The notes beneath the pieces are model-generated. The model saw nothing but the letters and a program-made list of their open reading frames with translations. It had not been told where the DNA came from and did not search any database. From the NCBI GenBank assembly GCA_019247865.1, contig JAFBAJ010000503.1, positions 1 to 5,964 on the forward strand: a stretch of DNA of 5,964 bases, read 5' to 3'. Position 1 is the first letter of the stretch; each line of letters begins with the position of its first letter. The translations under genes were made by a program, and so were the position numbers. Origin of the DNA: Acidobacteriota bacterium (GTDB taxonomy: Bacteria; Acidobacteriota; Blastocatellia; Pyrinomonadales; Pyrinomonadaceae). Below, piece after piece: positions 1-5,964 of the stretch.

Positions 1-257
1 AGCACGCTCGCGCCCGGCAGCTCGATTGCGTGGGCGAAGCTGATGAAGTCCGGCGCGTACTGTTCGAGCGCGCGGCGCGCGAGCTGGCCGAGCCGCTGCG
101 CGGAGTCGGACTTGTAGAGATGCGCTCCGCCGTAGACCGTGTGCACGGGCTGGCGGCGTCCGGTCTCGCCGGGATATGTGTGGGCGAAAGCGTGGTTGGC
201 TTCCTGCAAATGAGTGGTCACGGCGCGCGTCGCGTCGGCGGTCAGAGAAGTCTTCAT
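1..257 (-). CDS. DUF6986 family protein (annotated 'phosphoenolpyruvate kinase'/aldolase-like), N-terminal fragment
   Basis: Reading leftward from the ATG at 257-255 gives 85 uninterrupted codons that run off the window edge, so this is the N-terminus only. The fragment begins MKTSLTADATRAV and contains the block QPVHTVYGGAHLYKSD (about residues 36-51), followed by a helix-like segment and EQYAPDFISFAHAIELPG. I recognise the PVHTVYGGAHL-(F/Y)K block as typical of DUF6986 proteins, which databases often name phosphoenolpyruvate kinase and which relate to the HpcH/HpaI aldolase fold. The biochemical activity is poorly established and cannot be judged from this piece, because no catalytic residues are visible. 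The start is well supported by an AAGGAG seven bases upstream. No signal peptide is seen, so it is probably cytosolic. It is separated from the upstream operon by a large palindrome and looks functionally unrelated to it. Confidence 0.72.
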   Translation of the reverse strand, partial: MKTSLTADATRAVTTHLQEANHAFAHTYPGETGRRQPVHTVYGGAHLYKSDSAQRLGQLARRALEQYAPDFISFAHAIELPGASV

Positions 258-264
258 GTGATTG

Positions 265-270
265 CTCCTT
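265..270 (-). promoter_or_regulatory. Ribosome binding site of the DUF6986 gene
   Basis: The minus strand reads AAGGAG here, with a seven-base spacer (258-264) to the ATG at 257. This is the strongest Shine-Dalgarno match in the window and fixes the start of the partial gene. I could not identify a convincing -35/-10 pair in the short space between it and the palindrome. Confidence 0.8.
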
Positions 271-289
271 ATGGATGAAGGATAAGAAA

Positions 290-363
290 TTTCACGCAAA
301 GGCGCAAAGACGCAAAGAAAGACAGGAATGCTTTTCTTTGCGTCTTTGCGCCTTTGCGTGAAA
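290..363. repeat. 74-bp perfect palindromic element with 31-bp arms (CGCAAAG-type intergenic repeat)
   Basis: The left arm 290-320 and right arm 333-363 are exact reverse complements over 31 bases, with a 12-base loop (321-332). Each arm contains three tandem 8-base units, ACGCAAAG, GCGCAAAG and ACGCAAAG, at 294-301, 302-309 and 310-317, mirrored in the right arm. It fills most of the gap between the metallopeptidase stop codon (371-373) and the DUF6986 start, beginning seven bases after that stop. A transcript would fold into a very long hairpin. On the minus strand it is followed by TTTCTT, so it could act as a weak intrinsic terminator or 3'-end stabiliser. Elements of this look (spurious peptides containing HAKAQRRKE and LRLCAFA) recur in many bacterial genomes. 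That this one is a dispersed, possibly non-autonomous mobile repeat is inference, and no target duplication is evident. Confidence 0.9.
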
Positions 364-370
364 CCTGCTT

Positions 371-1186
371 TTATTCCTGCACCAATCTCCGCCAGACGCT
401 CGCTTCGCCCTCTGTGCGGATGAGCTGTTGGACTTCTTTGTAGGCAGCGGCGTAGAGCTTGTGCATCTCTTCGGGCGAGGCCGGATGCGAGAGCCTGCGT
501 TCAAGCTCTTCGACCGTGAGCTCTTCTGTGACCTTCTCCTGCGCGAGCAGCGCGCCCTCGCCGGCGATGTGCGCCGCGAGTCCTTCCGCCAGCCAGCGCG
601 GCGCGCGGCCGTGGCTGAGCTGATCGATGATCGTGTGCGCGTATTCGTGGCGCAGGGTTTGATTGAGCACGCCGCGACTGCGCAGAATTTCGAGCGGCTG
701 CAATTCGATCTGGTTGTCATGCGTCACGGCGGCAGCCCACCAGGGTTGCCCGGTCGCCGCGACGAAGTCCCCGGTCGTATCGTGGATCACGATATCGAGC
801 GGCGACTGCTCGGACTGATGCAGAGCGGCGGCAGCAGTGCGATGCTGCACGTCTGCGCGCGCCGCTTCGAGCGTGCGCAGGACGGATTCGACCTCGCGCC
901 GCTCGACTCGCGCGGAAAAGCGTGCGCGGAACTTCTCGCTCGACAGCGTGCGGACGGCGTTGTTCGGAAGGGCAGGTGTGAGGACGCGTGTGCGCGGGGG
1001 CGCTTCGCGGGCAGGGTCTGTTGGGGGAGTTCGCTTTTCGGAGACCTGTGGCGCGTTGCCGCCGGGCTTTGTTTGTTGACGACGAAGCATCAGCCACAGG
1101 GCCGCAGAGCCACAGAGGAGGCACACTAAAACGATCAGCCGGCTGTACGATCTGGAAAACTTTCTGTTCTTTGATACTTCTTTCAT
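371..1186 (-). CDS. Membrane-anchored gluzincin metallopeptidase (peptidase MA-like, HExxH)
   Basis: This 271-residue protein has a basic N-terminus and one hydrophobic segment (about residues 17-34), then a Pro/Arg/Thr-rich linker (about 38-75), so it is probably anchored in the inner membrane with its catalytic part outside. The zinc signature HEYAH lies at residues 180-184 and the downstream glutamate in WLAEGLAAHIAG at about 201, the spacing and context seen in the peptidase MA-like family (PF13485 type). The C-terminal helices (LYAAAYKEVQQLI, about 244-256) also match that family. H180, E181, H184 and E201 are all present, so it should be active; substrate unknown. The start follows the upstream TGA by ten bases (TGGGATTCAA) with only a weak GGGA, suggesting translation coupled to the PBP-SpoIID gene. 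It is the last gene before the palindrome. Cysteines at the membrane segment do not form a lipobox. Confidence 0.82.
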   Translation of the reverse strand: MKEVSKNRKFSRSYSRLIVLVCLLCGSAALWLMLRRQQTKPGGNAPQVSEKRTPPTDPAREAPPRTRVLTPALPNNAVRTLSSEKFRARFSARVERREVESVLRTLEAARADVQHRTAAAALHQSEQSPLDIVIHDTTGDFVAATGQPWWAAAVTHDNQIELQPLEILRSRGVLNQTLRHEYAHTIIDQLSHGRAPRWLAEGLAAHIAGEGALLAQEKVTEELTVEELERRLSHPASPEEMHKLYAAAYKEVQQLIRTEGEASVWRRLVQE

Positions 1187-1196
1187 TTGAATCCCA

Positions 1197-3179
1197 TCAA
1201 CTGCTCACGGGCTTCTCTTTTCTGAGGGACGTGCCGGGAAAATAGCGCGCGAGGATGCGACGATAATCTGCGCCGCTCGAAGCCATGACGTGCGCGCCCT
1301 CCTGACATAAACCCAATCCGTGTCCGAAGCCGCTGCCGCGAAAGACGAACGCGTCGCCTTCGCGCCGGACTTCAAAACGCGAGCTCTTCAAGAGGTTCCA
1401 GCCGAGCGCGCGCCCGACGATGATCTTGAAGTCCCAGCCGCGCAGTGTGCGCCGCCGCTCTCCGACCAGCTCGATCAGCTCCGCGCGTCCCGTCGCATCT
1501 TTTTTCAGGACACGCACTTCATCAACCCGCGCCCCGACGTTGCTGCGCTCGTCGCCCTTGAGCGCGCCCGCCAGCTTCTCGGCCGGAATGATGTCCGTCC
1601 AACTGCTGTGCGGTCCGTCCGCGCAATACTCGTCGCGCGTCCCGCGCAGGTAGCTCTTAGGCGCAACGCCCCACAAGGTATGTATGTCGGCCGTCATCCC
1701 ACCGCACGACGCGCCGAAATATGATTCGATGAGCTGGTTGTCGCCGTCGCGCAGGACTTCGCCAGCGGTCTCCGTCACCGCGCTCAGGATGTCACTGCGC
1801 ACCTCCTCGCGATTGACGGGCACGTAGCGCTGGCAGTGCGTCGTCGTGCAGAAGTCGTAGCCATCACTCGCATGACGATGCAGATTTTTGAGCGCGTAGG
1901 TGCGAACCGCGACCGCTAAGGCTTTGAGCGCGGCGGGCTCTGCTTCGATGCTGCCCTCGGTCGCGACGACGCCGAGCACGTAGTCTTCGAGCGACATCGT
2001 GCGAGTCACGTTCTCGCGCACCTGATGGACGCGGACGGGCAAGTCTCCGTGGTTGAGACGCGCGGGCGCAGCGACCTGCTCATCATCGCTACGCCCGCGC
2101 GCCTCCTTATCGCCTCGGCTCCCCAACCGGGCGAACTCTTCAAACACCACGCGCGAAGCCTTCGCACAGTCGGCTCCGTGCGCGTGTTTGAAAAAGACCA
2201 GTACGACGAGCTTCACCTCTTCCGGCTCCGCCAGCTCGTTCACACCCTCATCCGAAGCAAAGCCGATGAACCATCCTTGTGTGCGCGCGCTGTCGTTCTC
2301 GGTCGAAGTCCCGGTCTTGCCGAAGACGTTGAGAGACGCGAGCCCGGCTTCGGCCGCCGTCCCGTACTCGACCGCGCCGCGCATGCCTTTGAGCAGGAGG
2401 TCGCGATGCTCTGAAGGGATGTCGATCCGCGCGCGCTCTTTGAGCTTGAAATCGGCCGGGGCGGACTGCTGCGGCGCGTAGAGATGTCCGCCGTTGACGA
2501 GCGCCGCGTACGCCGTCACGAGCTGGACGGGCGTGACCAGCAGGTCCTGTCCTTCGCCGAGCGTGTTGCTTGGCGGACGGCTGCCACGCGGCAGCTTGCC
2601 GGAAACTTCAGTGCTGCTGAAGCCTGTCTGCGCGCCGAAGCCGAAAGAGGAGAGCGTGCGATTGAAGGCGTCCGCGCTGAGGCGTTCGCCGAGCTCTCCG
2701 AAGAAGTAGTTGCAGGAGTAGGCCAGCGCCTCGACGGGCGAGAAGGGCGGCTGCTCTTTCGGATGCGAGCACTTCATCTCGAAATCCCCGCGCCGGTAAC
2801 GCTCGCGGCAGAGGAGGCGCGTGTCTGCGCTCAGGAGCCCGGCGCGCAGAGCTGCTAAGGCCGCGAACGGCTTGATGGTCGAGCCGGGCGCTTGCGCCTC
2901 TTCGTCTGCGAGGCGCGTCCCAGCGAGCGCACGCACGCGCCCCGTCTGCGCCTCCATCACGATGACAGTGCCTTCGCGCCCGCCGAGCGCGAGCGTGGCC
3001 GCACGCTGTAAGCTCGCATCGACTTCCTCCGCGCTGATCGCGACCGGCGAGTCCTGCGCCAGCTCGCGCTGCCACCCGCCCGTCAGAAACAGGAGCAGCA
3101 GCAGGAGCGTCGCGCACGACATCACGAGCGGATGCGTGAGCCACGAAGAGGACTGAAATTTGAGAAGGAAGCTGTTCAT
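1197..3179 (-). CDS. Penicillin-binding transpeptidase fused to SpoIID/LytB lytic transglycosylase domain
   Basis: A single 660-residue frame joins two wall enzymes. A membrane anchor (about 18-34) is followed directly by a compact penicillin-binding transpeptidase domain (about 55-350) with the acylating serine in PGSTIKPF (S100, K103), SCN at 155-157 and KTGTS at 288-292. C124 and C137 sit where many PBP2-like proteins carry a cysteine pair. There is no glycosyltransferase domain and no room for the usual class B pedestal. After a charged linker (about 351-378) comes a SpoIID/LytB domain (about 380-650): SLEDYVLGVVATE with E408 matching the catalytic glutamate of SpoIID, AVAVRTYAL, a Cys-x3-His pair (C444, H448) like the reported zinc site of clostridial SpoIID, SYFGASCGG, and GSGFGHGLGLCQEGA. 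Known family roles are peptide cross-linking and cleavage of peptide-free glycan strands; a coupled remodelling role outside the inner membrane is inferred. The start has AAGGG six bases upstream, inside the end of the preceding gene. Confidence 0.9.
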   Translation of the reverse strand: MNSFLLKFQSSSWLTHPLVMSCATLLLLLLFLTGGWQRELAQDSPVAISAEEVDASLQRAATLALGGREGTVIVMEAQTGRVRALAGTRLADEEAQAPGSTIKPFAALAALRAGLLSADTRLLCRERYRRGDFEMKCSHPKEQPPFSPVEALAYSCNYFFGELGERLSADAFNRTLSSFGFGAQTGFSSTEVSGKLPRGSRPPSNTLGEGQDLLVTPVQLVTAYAALVNGGHLYAPQQSAPADFKLKERARIDIPSEHRDLLLKGMRGAVEYGTAAEAGLASLNVFGKTGTSTENDSARTQGWFIGFASDEGVNELAEPEEVKLVVLVFFKHAHGADCAKASRVVFEEFARLGSRGDKEARGRSDDEQVAAPARLNHGDLPVRVHQVRENVTRTMSLEDYVLGVVATEGSIEAEPAALKALAVAVRTYALKNLHRHASDGYDFCTTTHCQRYVPVNREEVRSDILSAVTETAGEVLRDGDNQLIESYFGASCGGMTADIHTLWGVAPKSYLRGTRDEYCADGPHSSWTDIIPAEKLAGALKGDERSNVGARVDEVRVLKKDATGRAELIELVGERRRTLRGWDFKIIVGRALGWNLLKSSRFEVRREGDAFVFRGSGFGHGLGLCQEGAHVMASSGADYRRILARYFPGTSLRKEKPVSS

Positions 3180-3182
3180 CCC

Positions 3183-3968
3183 TTACCCTTGCGCGCTCTC
3201 CGCGACCTCCACTTTGTGCAGCGCGCCGACCGTCGCCACCCACCCGAAGAGCATCAGGCAGAAGGCCAGGAGGAGACGCGCGCCGAGCACTGTCAGCTCC
3301 AACCACGCTCTCTCGAACGGCGTGCGCGAGACGATCAGAAAGTACGGCAGCACGCCGAAGAGGACGAGGCCAAACACATACGTCACGACCGAGCGCGGCG
3401 CGAAAGCCTTTGACAGGATCCCTCTCAAATTGCCCCACACACTCCGCAGGTCTTCACGCACGAGCGCGAGCCAGAGATGTATCCCGGCGAGTGGCAGCGC
3501 CAGGCCGAAGAGCAGCAGCCGCAAAGTCGAAAAGAGAAGCGTCGGCCATCCGGCCTTTGCCGCGCCGCGCGCCAGCCCGCCCGGCAGATGCGTCTGCGGA
3601 TTGATGCGCGTCTCTACTTTCCAGAGCAGGAAATAGAGCGCGAGGCCGAGCAGGATGAGCGGCACGCTGGCGACCGCGATGCGCCAGAAGATTCTGAACG
3701 CCTTTCGCAGCAGCTCGCGTGCGCCCGCAGTCTCGGCGTAGCTCACGCACATCGCCTGCAGGAGAAAGAAGAGCGCGGGCATCGCCACGAGCGCCGTCAG
3801 GCTGAAGAGCACTTCCCTGACGGTCGCCTCGCGCGTCGCGACGAAGAGCGAGAGCGTCGCCAATAGCGCCAAGTAGGTCACGAAGAAGAGCAGCAGCGCA
3901 CGACGGTTACGCACCAGTGCGCGCGCCGACTCGCCAATGTCTTTCAGAGCAGTAAGCATGATCTTCAT
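3183..3968 (-). CDS. Six-helix integral membrane protein of unknown function
   Basis: I do not recognise a family for this 261-residue protein. It has six likely membrane segments at about residues 24-44, 53-75, 94-115, 142-170, 193-214 and 225-249, with a short basic N-terminal helix (MKIMLTALKDIGESARALVRNRR) that should lie in the cytoplasm. A Gly/Arg-rich loop at about 117-141 separates helices three and four. There are no obvious charged catalytic motifs inside the helices, no ATP-binding motif and no transporter signature. Its gene starts inside the stop codon of the A2M gene (ATGA overlap) and ends three bases before the PBP-SpoIID gene, so it is almost certainly made together with both. 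An export, anchoring or regulatory role for its neighbours is a guess from position only. A second in-frame ATG three codons further in (3959-3957) is a possible alternative start. Confidence 0.8.
   Translation of the reverse strand: MKIMLTALKDIGESARALVRNRRALLLFFVTYLALLATLSLFVATREATVREVLFSLTALVAMPALFFLLQAMCVSYAETAGARELLRKAFRIFWRIAVASVPLILLGLALYFLLWKVETRINPQTHLPGGLARGAAKAGWPTLLFSTLRLLLFGLALPLAGIHLWLALVREDLRSVWGNLRGILSKAFAPRSVVTYVFGLVLFGVLPYFLIVSRTPFERAWLELTVLGARLLLAFCLMLFGWVATVGALHKVEVAESAQG
3186..3190 (-). promoter_or_regulatory. Ribosome binding site of the PBP-SpoIID gene, overlapping the preceding gene
   Basis: The minus strand reads AAGGG at this position, lying in the last sense codons (CAA GGG TAA) of the membrane-protein gene, with six bases to the ATG at 3179. 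The stop-to-start gap is only three bases, so ribosomes finishing the upstream gene are placed to reinitiate here. Confidence 0.6.
3965..3968 (-). promoter_or_regulatory. ATGA stop/start overlap between A2M and the membrane-protein gene
   Basis: The A2M gene ends AAG GAC AAA TGA and the next gene begins ATG AAG within the same bases, giving a four-base overlap. An AAGGA lies at 3972-3976 with a short three-base spacer. This arrangement is the classic sign of translational coupling and ties the two products to one transcript. Confidence 0.8.
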
Positions 3969-5964
3969 TTGTCCTTAATCAGCATCCGCGCGCTGGCCGT
4001 GTTGGCCTGCACGGAGGGGTTATACATCAGCTCTGCGCGCGCCGGGTTGATGAGAAACTCGCCCGGTATCTGCACGCGCATGACGTACTGGAACATCACC
4101 TCGCCGTCGAATTCGTTGAGGAAGTAGAGCGTCTTCTGGTCGCGAAACTCGCGTGCGCTGAACCAGTCGCTCCAGCTATTGGTGCTGTAGTCGAACTCGA
4201 TATTGCTGGCGCGCGTAACCTGTTCGGCTCCGGCCGGGATCGGGTCTTCGATCATGATGCGCTGTGCGGGCTTGCCCTTGAGCACGAGCCGCACGACGAT
4301 CAGGTCTCCGGAGACCACGTCGCCCGTCAGCGGCTCGGTCTTCCAGGTGAGCGTGCTTTCATCTATCTTGAGGCGCAGGTATTCGCGCGTCAGTTGCAGG
4401 TCGGCATTGCCCTGCGCCTGCGTCTCTTCCGCGCCCGTGTAGTATTCGAGCGCGCTGTTGAAGTAGAGCATCCCGCGCCCGCGCTTGATGACGCGGAGGC
4501 GATTGACCGGGCTCACCTCGCGCCCCTTGCGCTTGATGACGAGGCTCTGCGCCTGCGCCGCATCGCCGCCGGTGATGCGCTTATTCAACAACTGCTCGCC
4601 GTTCAGGTAGACCTCCACAGTGTAGTCGGGCGACAGCTCCTGGCTGACCTTGAGGTAATCGGTCAGGCCGAAGATGGCGAAGGCCGTCTGCTTCGTCGAA
4701 TCCCACCAGTAGCCGTTTTTCCGGTTGGAGACGAGCCACCGCGCTGCTTTCGGCAGCAGCTCGCTCTGAGGAGCGATGCGCGCGAGCGCTTTTAACGAGA
4801 GCGCGGTCGCTTCGACGTCGTTGACATCGGAGAAGTCGAGCATCTCGCGGCGGCGCGAATCCCAGTGCGCGTCCATCTCATTGACTGCGGCAGAGCGTTC
4901 GATCTCGCCTGCGACCGTGCCTGCGCGTTCCGAGTCCTTGTTCAGGCTCAGGGTCAGCGCGAGCAGTGCGCGCCCGTAGGCTTGCAGCTCGCCGCGCCGC
5001 GTGAAGAGGTCGTTGACGTACTTGATGTCCGTCTCGCCGCTTTCGGTCAGCGCGTAGATCATGAAGGCGCGCGATTCCAGATCGATCTGCTGGTCGCCGT
5101 ACGCCTTGTTCTCGTCAAGCATCTGCGTGAGCTTGGTGCGGCCCTGCGTGAGGCGATAGTCTTCGACCGCGTAGCCCGCGTTCTTAGCCAGGATCAGACC
5201 GTCCACCACGTAGGCGGTCATGAACGGGTCTGTCTGGTCATCCTTCCACCAGCCCCAGCCGCCGTCCGAATGCTGGAAGCCGTAGAGCCGGTCGAGGCCG
5301 CTCTGTACCTTGGCGTTGATGTTGTTCGTCTCTTTGATCCGCGCGGTCTTCACGTCCTTGAGCGTCTGCGCGACGATGACCGTCGGCAGAAAACGCGACA
5401 TGGTCTGCTCCGTGCAGCCGTACGGGTAGCCGGTCAGGTAATCGAGCGCGCCGAAGAGCGTGCTCGCGACCGAAGGCGCGGCCTCTATCCGCAGCGTGCG
5501 CGAATCCGCGTCCGAGCTGGCCGGGATGTCCAGTGTGTAATCCTGCGTCGCGTTCTCCTGCGAGATGGTCGCCGATTGCGCCTTCGACTGCTTGAGTCCG
5601 CGCGGCAGGACGTTGATCGCAATCTCGACGGCGTCGGATTCGGTATCGGTCAGGGCTTTGGCGAGCAGTCGCATCTCGCCGGTCTGCTGCGCGAGGATGC
5701 GCCAATCGGCTCTGTGCTCGCCCTGCTTCTCGATCATGACGGACTCTCTGTTCTGGCCGATGAGCTGCGCGCCAGTGACCTGCAAAGAGAGCTGCGTCTG
5801 CTTGCCCGCAGGCAGGTAGTTATGAACGATGCTGGAGAGCGTGACGGTGTCGCCCGCCGTGACGAAGCGCGGCGTCTCAAGGCGCAGAATCAAATCCTTG
5901 CGCGAGAGCACCTTTTCGGTGGTCGAGCCGACGCGCGTGTCCGCCGTCACGGCTCGCGCCGTCG
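3965..5964 (-). CDS. Bacterial alpha-2-macroglobulin, C-terminal part with thioester domain (partial)
   Basis: The frame is open to the window edge, so about 665 C-terminal residues are seen and the true start is outside. Numbered from the GTG codon at 5950, which is not a real start: a macroglobulin-type beta domain comes first (LETPRFVTAGD, about 24-34, to about 115), then the thioester domain with GYPYGCTEQTMSRFLP. C179 and Q182 can form the internal thioester (codon of C179 at 5416-5414). The alpha-toroid repeats DGGWGWWKDD and DPFMTAYVVDGL (about 229-252) and NGYWWDSTKQTAFAIFGL (about 412-429) follow. The C-terminal receptor-binding-like beta domain includes IEDPIPAGAEQV and AELMYNPS. 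Family members in Gram-negatives sit in the periplasm and covalently trap attacking proteases; the E. coli protein (YfhM) is encoded beside PBP1C. Here the downstream genes are a membrane protein and a PBP-SpoIID fusion. The signal or lipoprotein peptide and the bait region are not in the window. Confidence 0.93.
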   Translation of the reverse strand, partial: TARAVTADTRVGSTTEKVLSRKDLILRLETPRFVTAGDTVTLSSIVHNYLPAGKQTQLSLQVTGAQLIGQNRESVMIEKQGEHRADWRILAQQTGEMRLLAKALTDTESDAVEIAINVLPRGLKQSKAQSATISQENATQDYTLDIPASSDADSRTLRIEAAPSVASTLFGALDYLTGYPYGCTEQTMSRFLPTVIVAQTLKDVKTARIKETNNINAKVQSGLDRLYGFQHSDGGWGWWKDDQTDPFMTAYVVDGLILAKNAGYAVEDYRLTQGRTKLTQMLDENKAYGDQQIDLESRAFMIYALTESGETDIKYVNDLFTRRGELQAYGRALLALTLSLNKDSERAGTVAGEIERSAAVNEMDAHWDSRRREMLDFSDVNDVEATALSLKALARIAPQSELLPKAARWLVSNRKNGYWWDSTKQTAFAIFGLTDYLKVSQELSPDYTVEVYLNGEQLLNKRITGGDAAQAQSLVIKRKGREVSPVNRLRVIKRGRGMLYFNSALEYYTGAEETQAQGNADLQLTREYLRLKIDESTLTWKTEPLTGDVVSGDLIVVRLVLKGKPAQRIMIEDPIPAGAEQVTRASNIEFDYSTNSWSDWFSAREFRDQKTLYFLNEFDGEVMFQYVMRVQIPGEFLINPARAELMYNPSVQANTASARMLIKDK

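Noticed and set aside
176..361. Small plus-strand frame ending FSLRLCAFA, and the similar minus-strand frame through the same palindrome
   Set aside because: The peptides are translations of the inverted repeat; identical-looking spurious ORFs arise wherever this palindrome occurs.
1092..1123. Short CCACAGAG-like quasi-repeat that resembles another common intergenic repeat type
   Set aside because: It is imperfect, lacks a mirrored arm and encodes the membrane anchor of the metallopeptidase in frame, so it is most simply explained as coding sequence.
428..1129. 233-residue open frame on the plus strand opposite the metallopeptidase gene
   Set aside because: It is an antisense shadow of a GC-rich gene; the minus-strand frame has clear HExxH family motifs, and the plus-strand translation shows no recognisable domain or ribosome binding site.
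3081..3110. GCAGCAGGAG-like low-complexity repeat
   Set aside because: It is the leucine-codon run (CTGCTGCTC on the minus strand) of the PBP-SpoIID membrane anchor, not an independent repeat.
2608..3438. 276-residue minus-strand frame covering the start of the PBP gene and the end of the membrane-protein gene
   Set aside because: It is out of frame with the motif-bearing PBP frame, is very Arg/Ala-rich, spans two real genes and has no family features.
5948..5950. GTG codon as the start of the alpha-2-macroglobulin gene
   Set aside because: The frame stays open to the window edge, and the residues around it (TARAVTADTRVG) look like the interior of an A2M, so the GTG is an internal valine codon.

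Overview
The window is GC-rich bacterial DNA in which every supported gene lies on the minus strand, so transcription runs from high to low coordinates. The codon use, the A2M/PBP content and the CGCAAAG-type intergenic palindrome fit an Acidobacteriota-like Gram-negative genome (perhaps Blastocatellia). That placement is inference; no rRNA or phylogenetic marker is present.

Layout in transcription order: (1) 5964-3965, the C-terminal ~665 residues of a bacterial alpha-2-macroglobulin with an intact Cys-x-Glu-Gln thioester, whose N-terminus lies outside the window. (2) 3968-3183, a six-helix membrane protein of unknown function, joined to the A2M gene by a 4-base ATGA overlap. (3) 3179-1197, a 660-residue membrane-anchored protein that joins a penicillin-binding transpeptidase domain (SxxK, SxN, KTG all present) to a complete SpoIID/LytB-type lytic transglycosylase domain. 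(4) 1186-371, a membrane-anchored HExxH metallopeptidase of the gluzincin 'peptidase MA-like' type. These four genes are separated by -4, 3 and 10 bases and look like one operon. A 74-bp palindrome with 31-bp perfect arms (290-363) follows the last stop codon. Beyond it, with its own strong ribosome binding site, starts (5) a gene cut off by the window edge (257-1), recognisable as the N-terminus of a DUF6986 protein ('phosphoenolpyruvate kinase'/aldolase-like in annotation).

How they may work together: in E. coli and many Gram-negatives a bacterial A2M gene (yfhM) sits next to pbpC (PBP1C), and the pair has been proposed to trap hostile proteases and repair the wall after a breach. Here the PBP1C position appears to be taken by a PBP transpeptidase fused to a glycan-cleaving SpoIID domain, accompanied by an unknown membrane protein and an outward-facing metalloprotease. 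This fusion and its operon are the most interesting content of the window. There is no gene-free stretch above 300 bases, and I saw no tRNA, rRNA, CRISPR or insertion sequence.
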